NCBI GenBank assembly: GCA_030248215.1
Contig: JASANG010001603.1
Location: 1 to 64,000, forward strand
Origin: Enoplolaimus lenunculus
Taxonomy: Eukaryota > Nematoda > Enoplea > Enoplida > Thoracostomopsidae
Reading direction: 5' to 3'
DNA length: 64,000 nt
Both the position numbers and the translations under genes were made by a program. This document shows positions 41,499 to 53,899 of the stretch, piece by piece. A model generated the notes under the pieces. That model had not been told where the DNA came from. It ran no database searches and worked only from the letters and a program-made list of their open reading frames with translations. Within the stretch, counting starts at the first letter, position 1, and every line of letters begins with the position of its first letter.

Positions 41499-44400
41499 TA
41501 TGTCAATAATTTTGTCATAATAAAATAATTATTTCCGTTAATCACAGATTATGCAAATGTGGTATTTTGCAACTCGTCGCTAGCGACTTGTAATAAAAAT
41601 TTTATCCACTTGACAGTTCGTCGTTCATCATTATGCTTAGGATTAGGCTGAAACTTTAGGATTATGGTTAAGAGTATGCTTAGATTAATGGATTACGCTT
41701 AAAATTATGCTTAGATTAATTAATAGGCTGTAAGATAAGTTGAGTAGCAAGTTGTTAGCAGAGAATGATAGTAGATTCAAGCAATTTAGCGCAAGCGCTC
41801 GCGAATCATGAAATGAGCATCCTTAAACAGGCAGTAGCCGGGATTTCGTTTTGAAAAGCTTCAGTGTGCAACGCACTACCCCTCAAAAGCCACCTGATGT
41901 ACGGCTGATATTGTGGAAATTGCATAAAACATCGGAACCCAAAATTACGCAAATTTAACCATGGCGAGCCCTTAGCCAAGGCGGGGCCGAGGAGTAGCTC
42001 GGCACTCCGCACACCCTTGAAAAATTTTCGTCCCCCAAGAAAATTTCAATCTTTGCTTGTAAATCAACAAACCCACCTCGTATGCGGCTCCTGAAAAATG
42101 TTTAGCCCTCCTCTCCAGGTGACCTGGCTACGAGCCTGAACCATAGCGGTGCCCAAACTACGTATCAACGATGGCAACAGATTTATTCACCAATATTTCG
42201 TCCCGGGTCTACAGCTGGAACCATACGAAACCTATGAGAACAGACAAAAAATCCTTACAAAAATCGACAAAACTATTAAACAGGAACATTAGAATAGAAA
42301 TAAAATAAACACAAACAAACACAACAACTAAAAACTCTATTCACATCACCATTGAAGCATTTTAGTTCAACAAAACACCAGACTATTTTAGAGCGTATAG
42401 AGAGTCTACGTTCGATCTCACGATACACGGCTGGATTAGTAAAAAATGAATAGGATCCAGCGGCGGATTCACAAATCCATGTCGACAGTGCGGACTGGCA
42501 AAAGTTATAAAACACAATTTTTACTGTATGCAATAAAAATATGTCATTTTCCTTAGGGGGAAAACTACAAGGTACCCCCCAGTTTGGATGCGCTAGTGAA
42601 TATATTATTTGTTGAAATTTTTAGATACATGAAAAATTGCAGTTTTAGGTAAACTTCTTGATCTGAGGGGATCAAAGCAATATTTTCAGTCGTCAAAAAT
42701 GCTTTGGATGTTGTTCCGTCCCGGCGCAGGAAATTGTATACTGGCTCCGGTACAGGATGGATAATTCATAAACACTGGAAACATATTTTATGTACATGTT
42801 TTTTATATTATTTTTTAACATTTTTATCTACGTACATTTATTTCTATGTGTGGAACTCGTTTGCACAGGGACACTCAAGAGTCTGGTCATCTTCAACAAT
42901 TCACTCCTAGAAATGTTTCAGCCTCGCTTGTAACCAGAACTCCTTTTTAAATGTTATTGCAGCTTATTGGCACCCATCCTAACACAGGCCCACAACCAGC
43001 TCACCTTGCTAGGGGGCTAAAGATTTTTTCATGAGGGTCATTGAATGGCTTTCAATGAGTTTACAAGCAAGGTTGAAAATTTTCTAGGAGTGGAGCCGAA
43101 AATTTTTCCAGAGGGAATGAGCCACTCTGGCCCCTTTTGGTTAAGGGTCCGCCCTAGTATGTTTAGCTAGTTTCGTGTGCTTTCAAGACCTTAGCGACAG
43201 GAGATTCCAGGGCTGAATCCACCCATTGGGATTTCTGTAAAGTGGTCATCAGAAACGGTTTCAATTTGGCACACCAGACCTCCCTTCCCCCTACTTTGTA
43301 TTTTTATAGACGTAGTCAGCCCTTTCTAAATCTGGCTGCGCTATGGGTCTATATATGTGTATTTGTGTTTATATGTATATTTATTTAGCAAATAATCTCT
43401 TGGTTTAATGTGTGTAGCATTGGTTTTTGGTCGTAAACGATATTAAATGTGAGAGAATGTTTAGTCTATTATTGTAATGAATTTGGCATGTATAAAAAGG
43501 ATGGAAGTAGTATATTATATTCTAAGCTAAGTAAATAAGAAAAAAATTTAGTTAAAATGAAATGACTCTATCACAGCCCTCGGAAAAGATCGGCTGTTTA
43601 TAATGGGCAGTATTTGATTATATTTGTTGTAGATAAATTAGAGGAATTGAATAGATAGGGGCTTTTCATTTTCAAATTGAAATCACATTGAAAAATGTAA
43701 TGAGTCCAGTAATAACAGCAAAGCTCGTGGCGCTGGCGGATCTCAGGCGGCACCAAGGAATACCCATACAAGGGGATAATAAATGAGAAAATTTTGTGTA
43801 AAGATTTTGTATAAAATTGTGTTTGGCTTCTTGCTCGCAGTCGATTAATGGGAAATAATCGGGTGGGTTTTTGATATATAGGCTTGAAAATATGAATAGA
43901 TAGAAAATATTTGTATGAAAGATTTTATTGTTGAATGGCAAATTCTAGGACTCATAGAAATTGTCGGAGGTAAATAGTATAGACATGGAATGCAGGCATG
44001 GTTATTATATTGTAAAATTAATATCGGTGATCTGATTAGATAATTGATAGGAGTAAAGATTTAAAAGTATGTGATAGATTGAATGGAAAAAATTTAGTTG
44101 GTGTTTATAATAAATAAAAAATAAGAGAATACTTTTCAACGCTTATATCCACAGTGAAAATCACGTAAAATACAGTGCGCTTTAATTGCTAAAGTCGATT
44201 TATTCTTTGCTGACTACAAACGAGTTTTCCTATTCGAATATTAATTAAACCAAGAGCGGGATGATGTTCACTTGCAGAAGAATGTGCAACTGTGATGCGG
44301 TAGTGCATGGTACAACGCGTTGCATTTTTGTCTCACTCTCCCCTGATTTGGGGGGGGGGTAGCTACGATTTATCGTATAGTAAACATAGGAGTTAAAAGA

Positions 44401-45462
44401 ATAATTGGAGCGGCTTTAGCTAAAATTCAAGATATTGGTTCAACGTTCTCTCCAACTAAGCGGGGTAGGTCAAAAATACGTGCGCTGGTTACGTTATTTT
44501 GTGTACAGAATGTACCCAATTGCACACTCTTGTGAAAATCATCCATCTTGCTTAAACCAATCAGCGTAATACTGTAGCTCAGTTTTTGTTGAAATTCAAT
44601 TTCAAAACGCGAAAATACGTCATAAATTTTCATATAAAACTGGATCAAAATGTTTTAAATAACCATCAATTCATCACATTATCGAGCATTATAGGCTGTT
44701 AATAATTAGCTGCCCATGTATCTGAAGCATTTTTAGAACAGATATAAACCAATTTATTACATTTATTTATTGAAGAATTTCAAAGTGGAAGGTGTGACAA
44801 TTGACAAACGACGAATAATTTATATTCTTCACATACGGTCACGAGGCTGCTGTGAGCCATAGGCTAAATCTGATCTACCGAAAATTTCAGTATCATTCGC
44901 CGAGACCACTGGCAACGTGCGCCTTTGCGTCGTAGCCAGCGATGCGGTGGAAGCCAAAAAATAGCGTCATTTCTACGGAATTTGCATAACTGAAATAGAC
45001 AAAATTTTTATGACAACAGATTTTGAAAATATTTCAATAAACATAAAATTCACATTATTTTTACTCCAAGACGCTCGTAATTACTGCATCTGTTTATGGT
45101 ATATTGAATATTATCATAAATCAGTCGGGAAGAATATGAATTGGTAAGAGAAGATTTATAGAATATGATGAAAATTTTTGAGAATTTGTGGTTATGTCGC
45201 ATAAATTAAATATAGGATGATTTTTGATGGGATAATAAGTGATGGTTGAAGGTTGTACTTATAGATGGGGGAATTAAAAAGAACGTGGGGTAATTTGTAC
45301 AGGGATAGAGTTGATATTTGTATATGCATTGGTTAAGAATATGTTTTATATATGTTAGACAGGTATATATAATGAGGTATTGTGGAGAGTATTTTAATGA
45401 GGTGGGATATGAAAGTGCTATAATTTATGATTTGGAATTAATCGTTCCAATATTTAGAGTAT

Positions 45463-46172
45463 TGAAAAATTCGTGGTTTAGTAGCATTATAAAATTTCGC
45501 TGAGTTTCATTTAACCCTATATCTGTGTTTAAGCGCTGTTCGTGAGTCGCGTGAAAAGGAAAATATAGAAATGTTGAGAATGAGAAAGATTGAGTTCTGA
45601 AGATGCTAGTAGTAGGCTATAAGGTTGATAGGGTTCTTATCCCATTAAGAGGCTCTCATGCAGGTCCCCAAATGTCTGCATTCGCTTGTGATGCAAGAGT
45701 GTGTTGTTGTGGTCGATGATGGAAATTTTGGATATATTGAAATTATAGCGTCATGTAAGTTAGGGATGGTGTTGAATTTTGAATTGTGGAGAATGTTGAG
45801 TTTTTGTTGTTGTGATGTCATCACACAGCTCTGCTTTTGTTGTCAGTCGCTAATGAAGTGGATCAGTAGTGGATGGTTGTGGTGATCTTGTTGCAGTGGG
45901 GTTGTGTGTCTTTGGAGGCATCTGGTGAAATCGACTTGCACTTGTATTCTTTTTTGATTCAGCGCCATCAGTTAGGTTGTTCTTGTTTCATATCGTCTTC
46001 GCTAAATACAACTTTGGCCAGATGACCTTTTAATATGTGTTGCTTTGACTCTGCTTGCTGAGCTCGGGTATGCGGCAAGCGAGGATTGGGAGCGTCCCAG
46101 TAAATGTCCTGTTCTAAGGGTGGCAGTTGACCGTGTAATTCATCAACGAGCATAAATACGATGTGAAAATTT
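45463..46172 (-). pseudogene. Bestrophin last exon, degraded inverted copy
   Basis: Acceptor CAATTTTAG and the first 50 or so codons ([20 protein letters not shown] ...) match the exon at 48674-49541. The frame is lost about 65 codons in, with patchy C dropout beyond. ATCGTA replaces ATCGCA early on (A to V). It is the mirror image of the intact exon. Confidence 0.8.
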
Positions 46173-46560
46173 CTAAAATTGAAACAATTATATAAGTTAC
46201 CGTCGGTGTTAACGAGAAAAGGCAGATTTGATTTGCGAATCGACAGTAAAATTTTCATTATTAGTAATCTGGTAAATTTTGTCTTCGTTAAATTTTTCCG
46301 CCTGGAGAATGCGAAAAATGTGTGCCAACCCGAGTAGTTTCCGCACTCACTGAAGAGACACGAATTGTACTTATACTAGTGTCTTTGCTGTGAATGAAGA
46401 TATGAATTCCGTGTGTGAAACTTTTATTTTGTTTTTAAGCTTCCATTCGTATCGGTGGAAAAATTTCAAATTTGGCAAAACTATAACTAAAATAAAGTCT
46501 ATTCGGTAACTTTAATTTTTAAGTTTTAAGTAATTGGTATAACATAAAGTAAATAATAAT

Positions 46561-47194
46561 GTAGTGACCCGAATAAGGGGGGGGGGACTGATTATCCTAT
46601 TTGGATTCTCTAGTGGGCACTCCACTTGTTATTCGGTTAAGGACTGTTATTTATTTTCAACCTGCCCTCCGCTACTCTTCCTTACTGATATATATCGGTA
46701 TTGCAATATGCTTAGAATAAAGTTTTTTGCCTTTCGTCAAAAGCTTAAGGATAATGAAGGTTATATTAGGAATGTACTTTAAAATTTAAGAACTTTAAGT
46801 TTTGATATTATTGGTTAGTCATTTACGCAAATTAGGAATAACTGACCCCCCCCCCCCCCCCCCCCTTACTGATATATATCCGGTACTGCAACTATGCGTT
46901 GAATTACACGTTTTTTGCCTTGCATCAAAAGTTTGAGCGATAATGCAAGGTTTTACTTTGGAATGTTACTTTCAAAACTGAAGTACGCTTTAAAGTTTCA
47001 AACTCAACTTTGTTTGGTCCTTGATTCATTTATGCACTACTATTACGGATAATTATTGACATTTATGGACTCTAATTAGTGTTCAGGGGCTCTATCAGCT
47101 TACGGATTCTTATTAGGGATACGGACTCCTATTGATTGTGACTCAAAATAGGGACGCCACTCTTATTACACCTCTCTTATTCGGGTTACTACAG
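46561..47194. mobile_element. Chimeric family T MITE at the inversion junction
   Basis: 46561-46845 is the mirror image of the outer part of the family-T element at 47846-48291. After a run of 20 C (46846-46865) a second family-T body starts again at TTACTGATATATATCCGG and continues to TTATTCGGGTTACTACAG, followed by TA. About 170 bp of MITE body is thus present twice, out of register. This is the left edge of the inverted-repeat loop. Confidence 0.8.
46846..46865. repeat. C20 homopolymer at the fold junction
   Basis: Twenty consecutive C residues lie exactly where the left arm stops matching the right arm. No equivalent run exists in the other family-T copies at this position. Confidence 0.9.
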
Positions 47195-47293
47195 TAACTG
47201 TATTAACCCAAAGTTTCGTAATTTTGATATTATATTACCAGTACACTATAGCTATATTTTCAACGGACGTTGAAATTGAATTTGATTTCACAG

Positions 47294-47448
47294 ATCGTAC
47301 CGTTAAAAGACGATCTGGATCCGGTGATTCCGTTCGTTACGGTGCTTCAGTTTATTTTCTACATCGGTTGGTTGAAAGTCGGTGAAGATTTGATGGCTCC
47401 GTTCGGCGAAGATGACGATGATTTTGAAATGAATTGGATTCTTGACAG
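47294..47448 (+). CDS. Bestrophin exon with calcium clasp
   Basis: 155 nt, entered in phase 0 and left in phase 2. [19 protein letters not shown] is the last transmembrane helix region, followed by the GEDDDDFE clasp. It lies in the loop of the giant inverted repeat and is single-copy in this window. Confidence 0.9.
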
Positions 47449-49541
47449 GTTTTCTATTGCGTCAATTGCATTCAACTGGTGCACGCACAGGTTCCTAAGC
47501 AGCAGGGGAGGGGCTGAACGCCTCCCTGACAAAAGTTTGCCCTCCCTCCAGAATGGTTTCAATCTCGCTTGTAAAAGTCATGCGATATCGTGGCATGCAC
47601 CTCGTGAAAATTTTTGAGCCACACCTAGCGTGTTGAACAGGCTACGGGCCTGAGTACGCCGCGTGGTCACCCGCTCTAAAAAATTGTATTTCCTTGTCGA
47701 ACCCTGTTTACAAAATCAAAACAAATCTCCGTATTCAGAGTATTCTGAACATGCAGAACTGACAATGGGTTCCGATACATCATTGGGTCCCATCTGGACG
47801 TGAACGTTGTCGGTCAGTTGTTTTATCCTGAAAATTGTTTAAGTACGGTAGTGACCCGAATAAGAGGGTGTAGGGTAATACGAGGGAGGTCCCCATTTTG
47901 AGTCCCAATCAATATGAGTCCGTATTCCTAATAAGAGTCCGTAAGCGGATAGAGTCACTAAATCCTAATTAGAGTGCATGAAGGTCAGTTATTCCTAATT
48001 GTAGTGCGTAAATGACTTCAGGACCAAATAATTTGAGTTCAAAACTTTAAAGTGTACTTAAATTTTGAAAGTACATTCCTAAGTATAACCTTGCATTATC
48101 GCTTAAGCTTTTGACGAAAGGCAAAAAACGTTTAATTCAACGCATAGTTGCAATACCGGATATATATCAGTAAGGAAGAGTGGCGGAGGGCTGGTTGAAC
48201 ATAAATAACAGTCCTTAACCGAATAACAAGTGGAGTGCCCTCTGGAGAATCCAAATAGATATCAGTCCCCCCCCCTTATTCGGGTCACTACATTATTTAC
48301 TTATGTTATACCAATTACTTAAAACTTAAAATTTAAGTTACCGAATTGACTTTATTTTAGTTATCGTTTTGCCAAATTTGAAATTTTTCCACCGATACGA
48401 ATGGAAGCTTAAAAACAAAATAAAAGTTTCACACACGGAATTCATATCTTCATTCACAGCAAAGACCCTGTATACAAGTACCGATTCGTGTCTCTTCAGT
48501 GAGTGCGGAAACTACTCGGGTTGGCACACATTTTTCGCATTCTCCCGGCGGAAAATTTTAACGGACAAAATTTGCCGATTTCTATAATGAAAATTGTTGC
48601 TGTCGATTCGCAAATCAAATCTGCCTTTTCTCGTTAACACCGACGGTAACTTATATAATTGTTTCAATTTTAGAAACTTTCACATCGCATTTATGCTCGT
48701 TGATGAATTACACGGTCAACTGCCACCCTTAGAACGGGACATTTACTGGGACGCTCCCAATCCTCGCTTGCCGCATACCCGAGCTTCAGCAGCAGTCAAG
48801 CAACACATATTCAAAGGTCATCTGGCCAAAGTTGTATTTAGCGAAGACGATATGAAACAAGAACAACCTATACTTGATGACACTGAATCAAAAAAGGATA
48901 CAAGTGCAAGTCGATTTCACCAGATGCCGTCGCAACAACAGCGACCCCCAGGCGTGCAACAAGGATCGCCACCAACGCATCCGACTCAGCTGTTGAGTCC
49001 ACTGTTGCAAGTTGGTCCGCGACTTGACGACAAAAAGCAAGAATATATGATTGACGTGGCGAGCAACGAAAAACGTTCGAATCATTTTCGCTCCACAGAT
49101 TGCAAAGATTCAACACCAGTTGCCCCTAACTTGGACGATGACGCTATAAGTTGGTCAGATTATGATCCAAAATTTGTCGCAGTTGCAGTCGGACCGCAAC
49201 AAGCAGCAGCGTCTGTGGCATCACGGAAGGCGAATGGCAGACATCGGGGACCTGGCAGTGAGAGCCTTCTGTTGAATGGGGGGATTGAAGAACCGCTTGA
49301 TCAACCGTTTGATGAGCCTTTAGCTACTGGGAGCAGTCGTCAGGGAACGTTGCGAAGTCTGTGGTCTCGAGTTGCTCAACGAGTGTTGTCGTTGATTGAT
49401 TTTGCCGGAGTTCACGGGGCGACTTCAGCGGAACAGGCGCTTAGAAGCAGCGAGGATATAGGGGGGTTTGAAGATGAAACGGTTGCGAGCGAAAGTGTTT
49501 ATGGAAGTGCGTACGGTGGGACCCCGCGAATTTTTCAATGA
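47294..49541 (+). CDS. Bestrophin family chloride channel, 3' part (two exons)
   Basis: Bestrophins are pentameric calcium-activated anion channels of the plasma membrane or ER. Exon 47294-47448 (acceptor GATTTCACAG, donor ACAG|GTTTTC) encodes a transmembrane stretch, [20 protein letters not shown], then [16 protein letters not shown]. The acidic run is the calcium clasp of the family. Exon 48674-49541 (acceptor CAATTTTAG) completes the split Arg codon and continues [20 protein letters not shown]...[13 protein letters not shown], matching DRNLQVSLLAVDEMH and YWN.PEPQPPYT of BEST1. The remaining C-terminus is about 240 polar residues to TGA at 49541 with no recognised domain. The Asn that usually precedes PFGEDDDD is Ala here. 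All upstream exons are missing because the contig folds back at 46.85 kb. Confidence 0.9.
47480..47660. mobile_element. Intronic repeat, GGCTACGGGCCTG family
   Basis: CTGAACGCCTCCCTGACAAA through TGAACAGGCTACGGGCCTG resembles fragments at 6470, 34640, 42990, 52090, 53090, 55540 and 60680, all ending in GCTACG(G/A)GCCTG. It probably derives from a small DNA transposon; full ends were not resolved. Confidence 0.5.
47846..48291. mobile_element. Family T MITE, intron of bestrophin
   Basis: TA then CGGTAGTGACCCGAATAAGA on the left, CCTTATTCGGGTCACTAC on the right. It is inverted relative to the family-T body ending at 47194, so the two flank the bestrophin exon as an inverted pair about 650 bp apart. 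Confidence 0.85.
48674..49541 (+). CDS. Bestrophin last exon
   Basis: 868 nt including the stop. The first 30 codons are conserved cytosolic-domain sequence; the rest is a Gln/Ser/Asp-rich tail ([20 protein letters not shown] and similar) likely to be disordered. A degraded inverted copy lies at 45463-46172. Confidence 0.9.
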
Positions 49542-52500
49542 CTCTAAATCGTGGAACGATTGAAGTTCCAAGATCATGGAAATGTATGAGGCACTTTCAT
49601 AGTTCCCACCTTGCAGTGGTTAAAGATACTTCTCCCACAATACGGCTCATGTATATATACCTGGGGTCGTAACAGTAGTATAAAAGCATATTCGTTAGAC
49701 CGAGAGTGCATGATACAAGAGTATGCAACTCTTGAGGTTCCGCGTGCTACAAAATGTACCCGGCACGCGTTGCGTTTTTAATTCACCCCCCATCTTAAGA
49801 TGAGGGTACAACCTGTGCGAACCATGGCACTGTATGTATCCGGCATCAAAAATGCTTCGCTTATAGTTTAATTTAGGGGTTGCGACATCGACCACAAATT
49901 CTTACAAAAATTTTCGTTGCATCCTCTATAAATCGTGTCTCTTGTTACCAATCCGTGAGTTATCCCGGACTGATTTATGATAATATTCATTTTACCATAA
50001 ACAGATGCAGTAATTACGAGCGTCTTGGAGTAAAAATAATGTGAATTTTATGTTTATTGAAATATTTCAAAATCTGTTGTCAGTAAAAATTGTTGTTTAT
50101 TTCAGTTATGCAAATTCCGTAGAAATGACGCTATTTTTTGGCTTCCACCGCATCGCTGGCTACGACGCAAAGGCGCACGTTGCCAGTGGTCTCGGCGAAT
50201 GATACTGAAATTTCGGTAGATCAGATTTAGCCTATGGCTTGCACAGGGGCCTCGTGACCGTATGTTTAGAATATCATTTATTCGTCGTTTGTCAATTGTC
50301 ACACCTCCCACTTTTTGAAATTCTTCAATAAATAAATGTAATAAATTGGTTTATATCTGTTCTAAACCTGTTCAGATACATGGGCAGCTAATTATTAACA
50401 GCCTATAATGCTCGATAATGTGATGAATTGATGGTTATTTAAAACATTTTGATCCAGTTTTATATGAAAATTTATAATTTTTTTCCGCGTTTTGAAATTG
50501 AATTTCAACAAAAACTGAGCTACAGTATTGCGCTGATTGGTTTAAGCAAGAGTGGATGATTTTCACAAGAGTGTGCAATTGGGTACATTCTGTACACAAA
50601 ATAACGTAACCAGCGCACGTATTTTTGACCTACCCCCCGCTTATTTGGGGGGGACGTTGAACCAATATCTTGAATTTTAGCTAAAGCCGCTCCGATTATA
50701 CTTTAACTCCTATGTTTACTATGTAGATTAAGTGGTGACTACCCCCCCCCCCCAAATCAGGGGGGTCGAGCAAAAATGCAACGCGTTGTACCATGCACTA
50801 CCGCATCACAGTTGCACATTCTTCTGCAAGTGGACATCATCCGCTCTTGGTTTAATTAATATTCGAATAGGAAGACTCTCGTTTGTAGTCAGCAAAGAAT
50901 AAATCGACTTTAGCAATTAAAGCGCACTGTATTTTACGTGATTTCCACTGTGGATATAAGCGTTGAAGAGTATTCGTCTTATTTTTTGATTTATTGATAA
51001 ACAGCCAACTGAAATTTTTTCCATTCAATCTATGCACATGACGTTTTAAGATCGGTTTACGTCCGTATGCAATTATCGGTAATCAGGGATCGACCGGATA
51101 TTAATTTTACCGGATATAAATAACCGAGTGGGCCTGCGATTCCGAGGTGTCTATAGCTATTTAGCCTGCCGGACAATTTGGCTGATGAGTCGGCTAGAAT
51201 TTGGGCCGTTCAACAAAATAAGAAAATCTTGTTCATACAATTATTTTTCTATCTATTCAGTATTTTGCAAGCCGGTATATATCAAAAACCCACGGCCGAT
51301 GTATTGTCCCAGTTCAGTCCGATTGCGAGCAAGAAGCCAAACACAATTTTAGTACAAAATCTTAGCACAGAAATTTTCTGCATTTATTATCCCCGTTGGG
51401 GTATGGGTATTCCTTGGTGCCGCCTGAGATCCGCCAGCGCCACGAGCTTTGCTGTTATTTGGACTCAGTTACAGTTGTTTCAAGTGTGATTTCAATTTGG
51501 AAAGTTGAAAAGCCCCTATCTATTCAGTTACGTCTAATTTATCTACAACGAATTATAGTTCAAATACTGGGCCCATGTATAGAACAGGGCCGGATCGTTT
51601 TCCGGAGGGGCTGTAATAGAGTCAGTTTCAGTTTTAGACTAAATTTTTTTGCTTAGGTTTAGGCTTAGGCTTAGGAATATAGTTATACTACTGTTCCATC
51701 CGTGTTTTATACATGGGCCAAATTCAGTGTACATTGGAATAGACTAAACAGTTCTCTCACACCAGCTGTAATAATTGGTTTGCGACCAAAAACCAATGCT
51801 ACACACAGTTAAACCAAGAGATGTATGTTGCTAAATAAATATACATATAAACACAAATACACATATATAAGACCCATAGGCGCAGCCAGGATTTAGGAAA
51901 GGGCTGACTACGGTCTATAAAAATACAAAGTAGGGGGAAGGGAGGTCTGGTGTGCCAAATTGAAACCGTTTCTGATGACCACTTTACAGAAATCCCAATC
52001 GGGTGGATTCAGCCCTGGAATCTCCCGTCGCTACGGTCTTGAAAGCACACGAAACTAGCTAAACATACTAGGGCGGACCCTTAACCAAAAGGGGCCAGAG
52101 TGGCTCATTCCCTCTGGAAAAATTTTGGCTCCACTCCTAGAAAATTTTCAACCTTGCTTGTAAACTCATTGAAAGCCATTCAATGACCCTCATGAAAAAA
52201 TTTTTAGCCCCCTAGCAAGGTGAGCTGGTTGTGGGCCTGTGTTAGGATGGGTGCCAATAAGCTGCAATAACATTTAAAAGGAGTTCTGGTTACAAGCGAG
52301 GCTGAAACATTTCTAGGAGTGAATTGTTGAAGATGACCAGACTCTTGAGTGTCCCTGTGCAAACGAGTTCCACACATAGAAATAAATGTACGTAGATAAA
52401 AATGTTAAAAAATAATATAAAAAACATGTACATAGAATATGTTTCCAGTGTTTATGAATTATCCATCCTGTACCGGAGCCAGTATACAATTTCCTGCGCC

Positions 52501-53729
52501 GGGACGGAACAACATCAAAGCATTTTTGACGACTGAAAATATTGCTTTGATCCCCTCAGATCAAGAAGTTTACCTAAAACTGCAGTTTTTCATGTATCTA
52601 AAAATTTCAACAAATAATATATTCACTAGCGCATCCAAACCGGGGGGTACCTTGTAGTTTTCCCCCTAAGGAAATGACATATTTTTATTGCATACAGTAA
52701 AAATTGCGTTTTATAACTTTTGCCAGTCCGCACCGTCGACATGGATTTGTGAATCCGCCGCTGGATCCTATTCATTTTTTACTAATCCAGCCGTGTATCG
52801 TGAGATCGAACGTAGACTCTCTATACGCTCTAAAATAGTCTGTGTTGTCGTACTAAAATGCTTCAATGGTGATGTGAATAGAGTTTTTAGTTGTTGTGTT
52901 TGTTTGTGTTTATTTTATTTCTATTCTAATGTTCCTGTTTATAGTTTTGTCGATTTTTGTAAGGATTTTTTGTCTGTTTTCATAGGTTTCGTATGGTTCC
53001 AGCTGTAGACCGGGACGAAATATTGGTGAATAAATCTGTTGCCATCGTCGATACGTAGTTTGGGCACCGCTATGGTTCAGGCCCGTAGCCAGGTCACCTG
53101 GAGAGGAGGGCTAAACATTTTTCAGGAGCCGCATACGAGGTGGGTTTGTTGATTTACAAGCAAGATTGAAATTTTCTTGGGGGAGGAAAATTTTTCAAGG
53201 GGGTGCGGAGTGCGGAGCCACTCCTGGCCCCGCCTTGGCTAAGGGCTCGCCATGGTTAAATTTGCGTAATTTTGGGTTCCGACGTTTTATGCAATTTCCA
53301 CAATATCAGCCGTACATCAGGTGGCTTTTGAGGGGTAGTGCGTTGCACACTGAAGCTTTTCAAAACGAAATCCTGGCTACTGTCCTGTTTAAGGATGCTC
53401 ATTTCGGATGATTTCGCGAGCGTCGTTTGCGCTAAATTGCTTGAATCTACGACCATTCGTCGGCCAACAACTTGCCACCCAACTGTATCCTACAGCCTAT
53501 TAATTAATCTAAGCATAATTTTAAGCGTAATCCATTAATCTAAGCATACTCTTAACCATAATCCTAAGTTTCAGCCTAATCCTAAGCATAATGATGAACG
53601 ACGAACTGTCAAGTGGATGAAATTTTGGATTACAAGTCGTCTAGCGACGAGTTGTCGAAAATACCACATTTGTCATAATCTGTGCATTAACGGGAATAAT
53701 TATTTTATTATGACAAAATTATTGACATA
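49542..53729. other. Bestrophin-TTC39C intergenic region, right arm
   Basis: This stretch holds family-M modules (49735-49870, 50580-50830), a family-H MITE (51570-51719), GCTACGGGCCTG-type repeats (52090-52240, 53080-53230) and a CACCGTCGACATGGATTTGT module near 52730. A frame at 51178-51489 has an acceptor-like TTCTATCTATTCAG inside but no family resemblance. Degenerate CCTAAGC hexamers (53490-53595) sit about 135 bp upstream of the TTC39C start codon, where a promoter is expected. Confidence 0.5.
51570..51719. mobile_element. hAT-like MITE with few hexamers (family H)
   Basis: GGCCCATGTATAGAACAGGG (from 51571, with the preceding G shared) and GTTTTATACATGGGCC are inverted ends; flanks AAATACTG and AAATTCAG match at five of eight. 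Only three TTAGGC units remain. The left-arm counterpart (about 43490-43600) is badly degraded. Confidence 0.75.
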
Positions 53730-53899
53730 ATGAATGCTAGAAACAGTTCGCAAGAAGCAGCAACCGCAGAATCTACTGGAAATCAGCTCGAGCAATCGTT
53801 GGCCAATTTGTTAGTCGAGTTACCCGTATGTTTGGACGGAATGAACTTATTACTATTGTGTCAATTTGATGCGGCGTTAGAAATATTAGCCAGTCGTAG
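53730..53899 (+). CDS. TTC39C: TTC39C exon 1
   Basis: ATG at 53730; a polar 30-residue leader then VCLDGMNLLLLCQFDAALEI; donor AG|GTAAGG, exit phase 2. Confidence 0.85.

Larger units (their letters stand above)
31478..46846. repeat. Giant inverted repeat, left arm
   Basis: Reverse-complement partner of 47983-64000. For outer features the paired coordinates sum to 95,478 (for example 34031 and 61447, or 36979 and 58499). Inside about 39160 the sum slides to about 94,830 because the left arm has lost bases. The arm may extend left of 31478, since its partner would be beyond the window; the two arms share at least 15 kb. Confidence 0.95.
39162..46846. repeat. Degraded inner left arm of the inverted repeat
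   Basis: It aligns to 47983-56314 in reverse but with numerous one- and two-base losses, few insertions, and changes concentrated in patches (about 43320-44130 and 45120-45990). In those patches C residues of the top strand are preferentially missing or replaced. Other stretches (44130-45100, 46000-46800) stay nearly identical. The partner right arm keeps all reading frames and splice sites open. Confidence 0.85.

Noticed and set aside
51178-51489. 103-codon frame in the bestrophin-TTC39C interval
   Set aside because: It has an acceptor-like site but no clear donor or family match, and is poorly preserved in the mirror arm. Evidence is too weak for a gene call.
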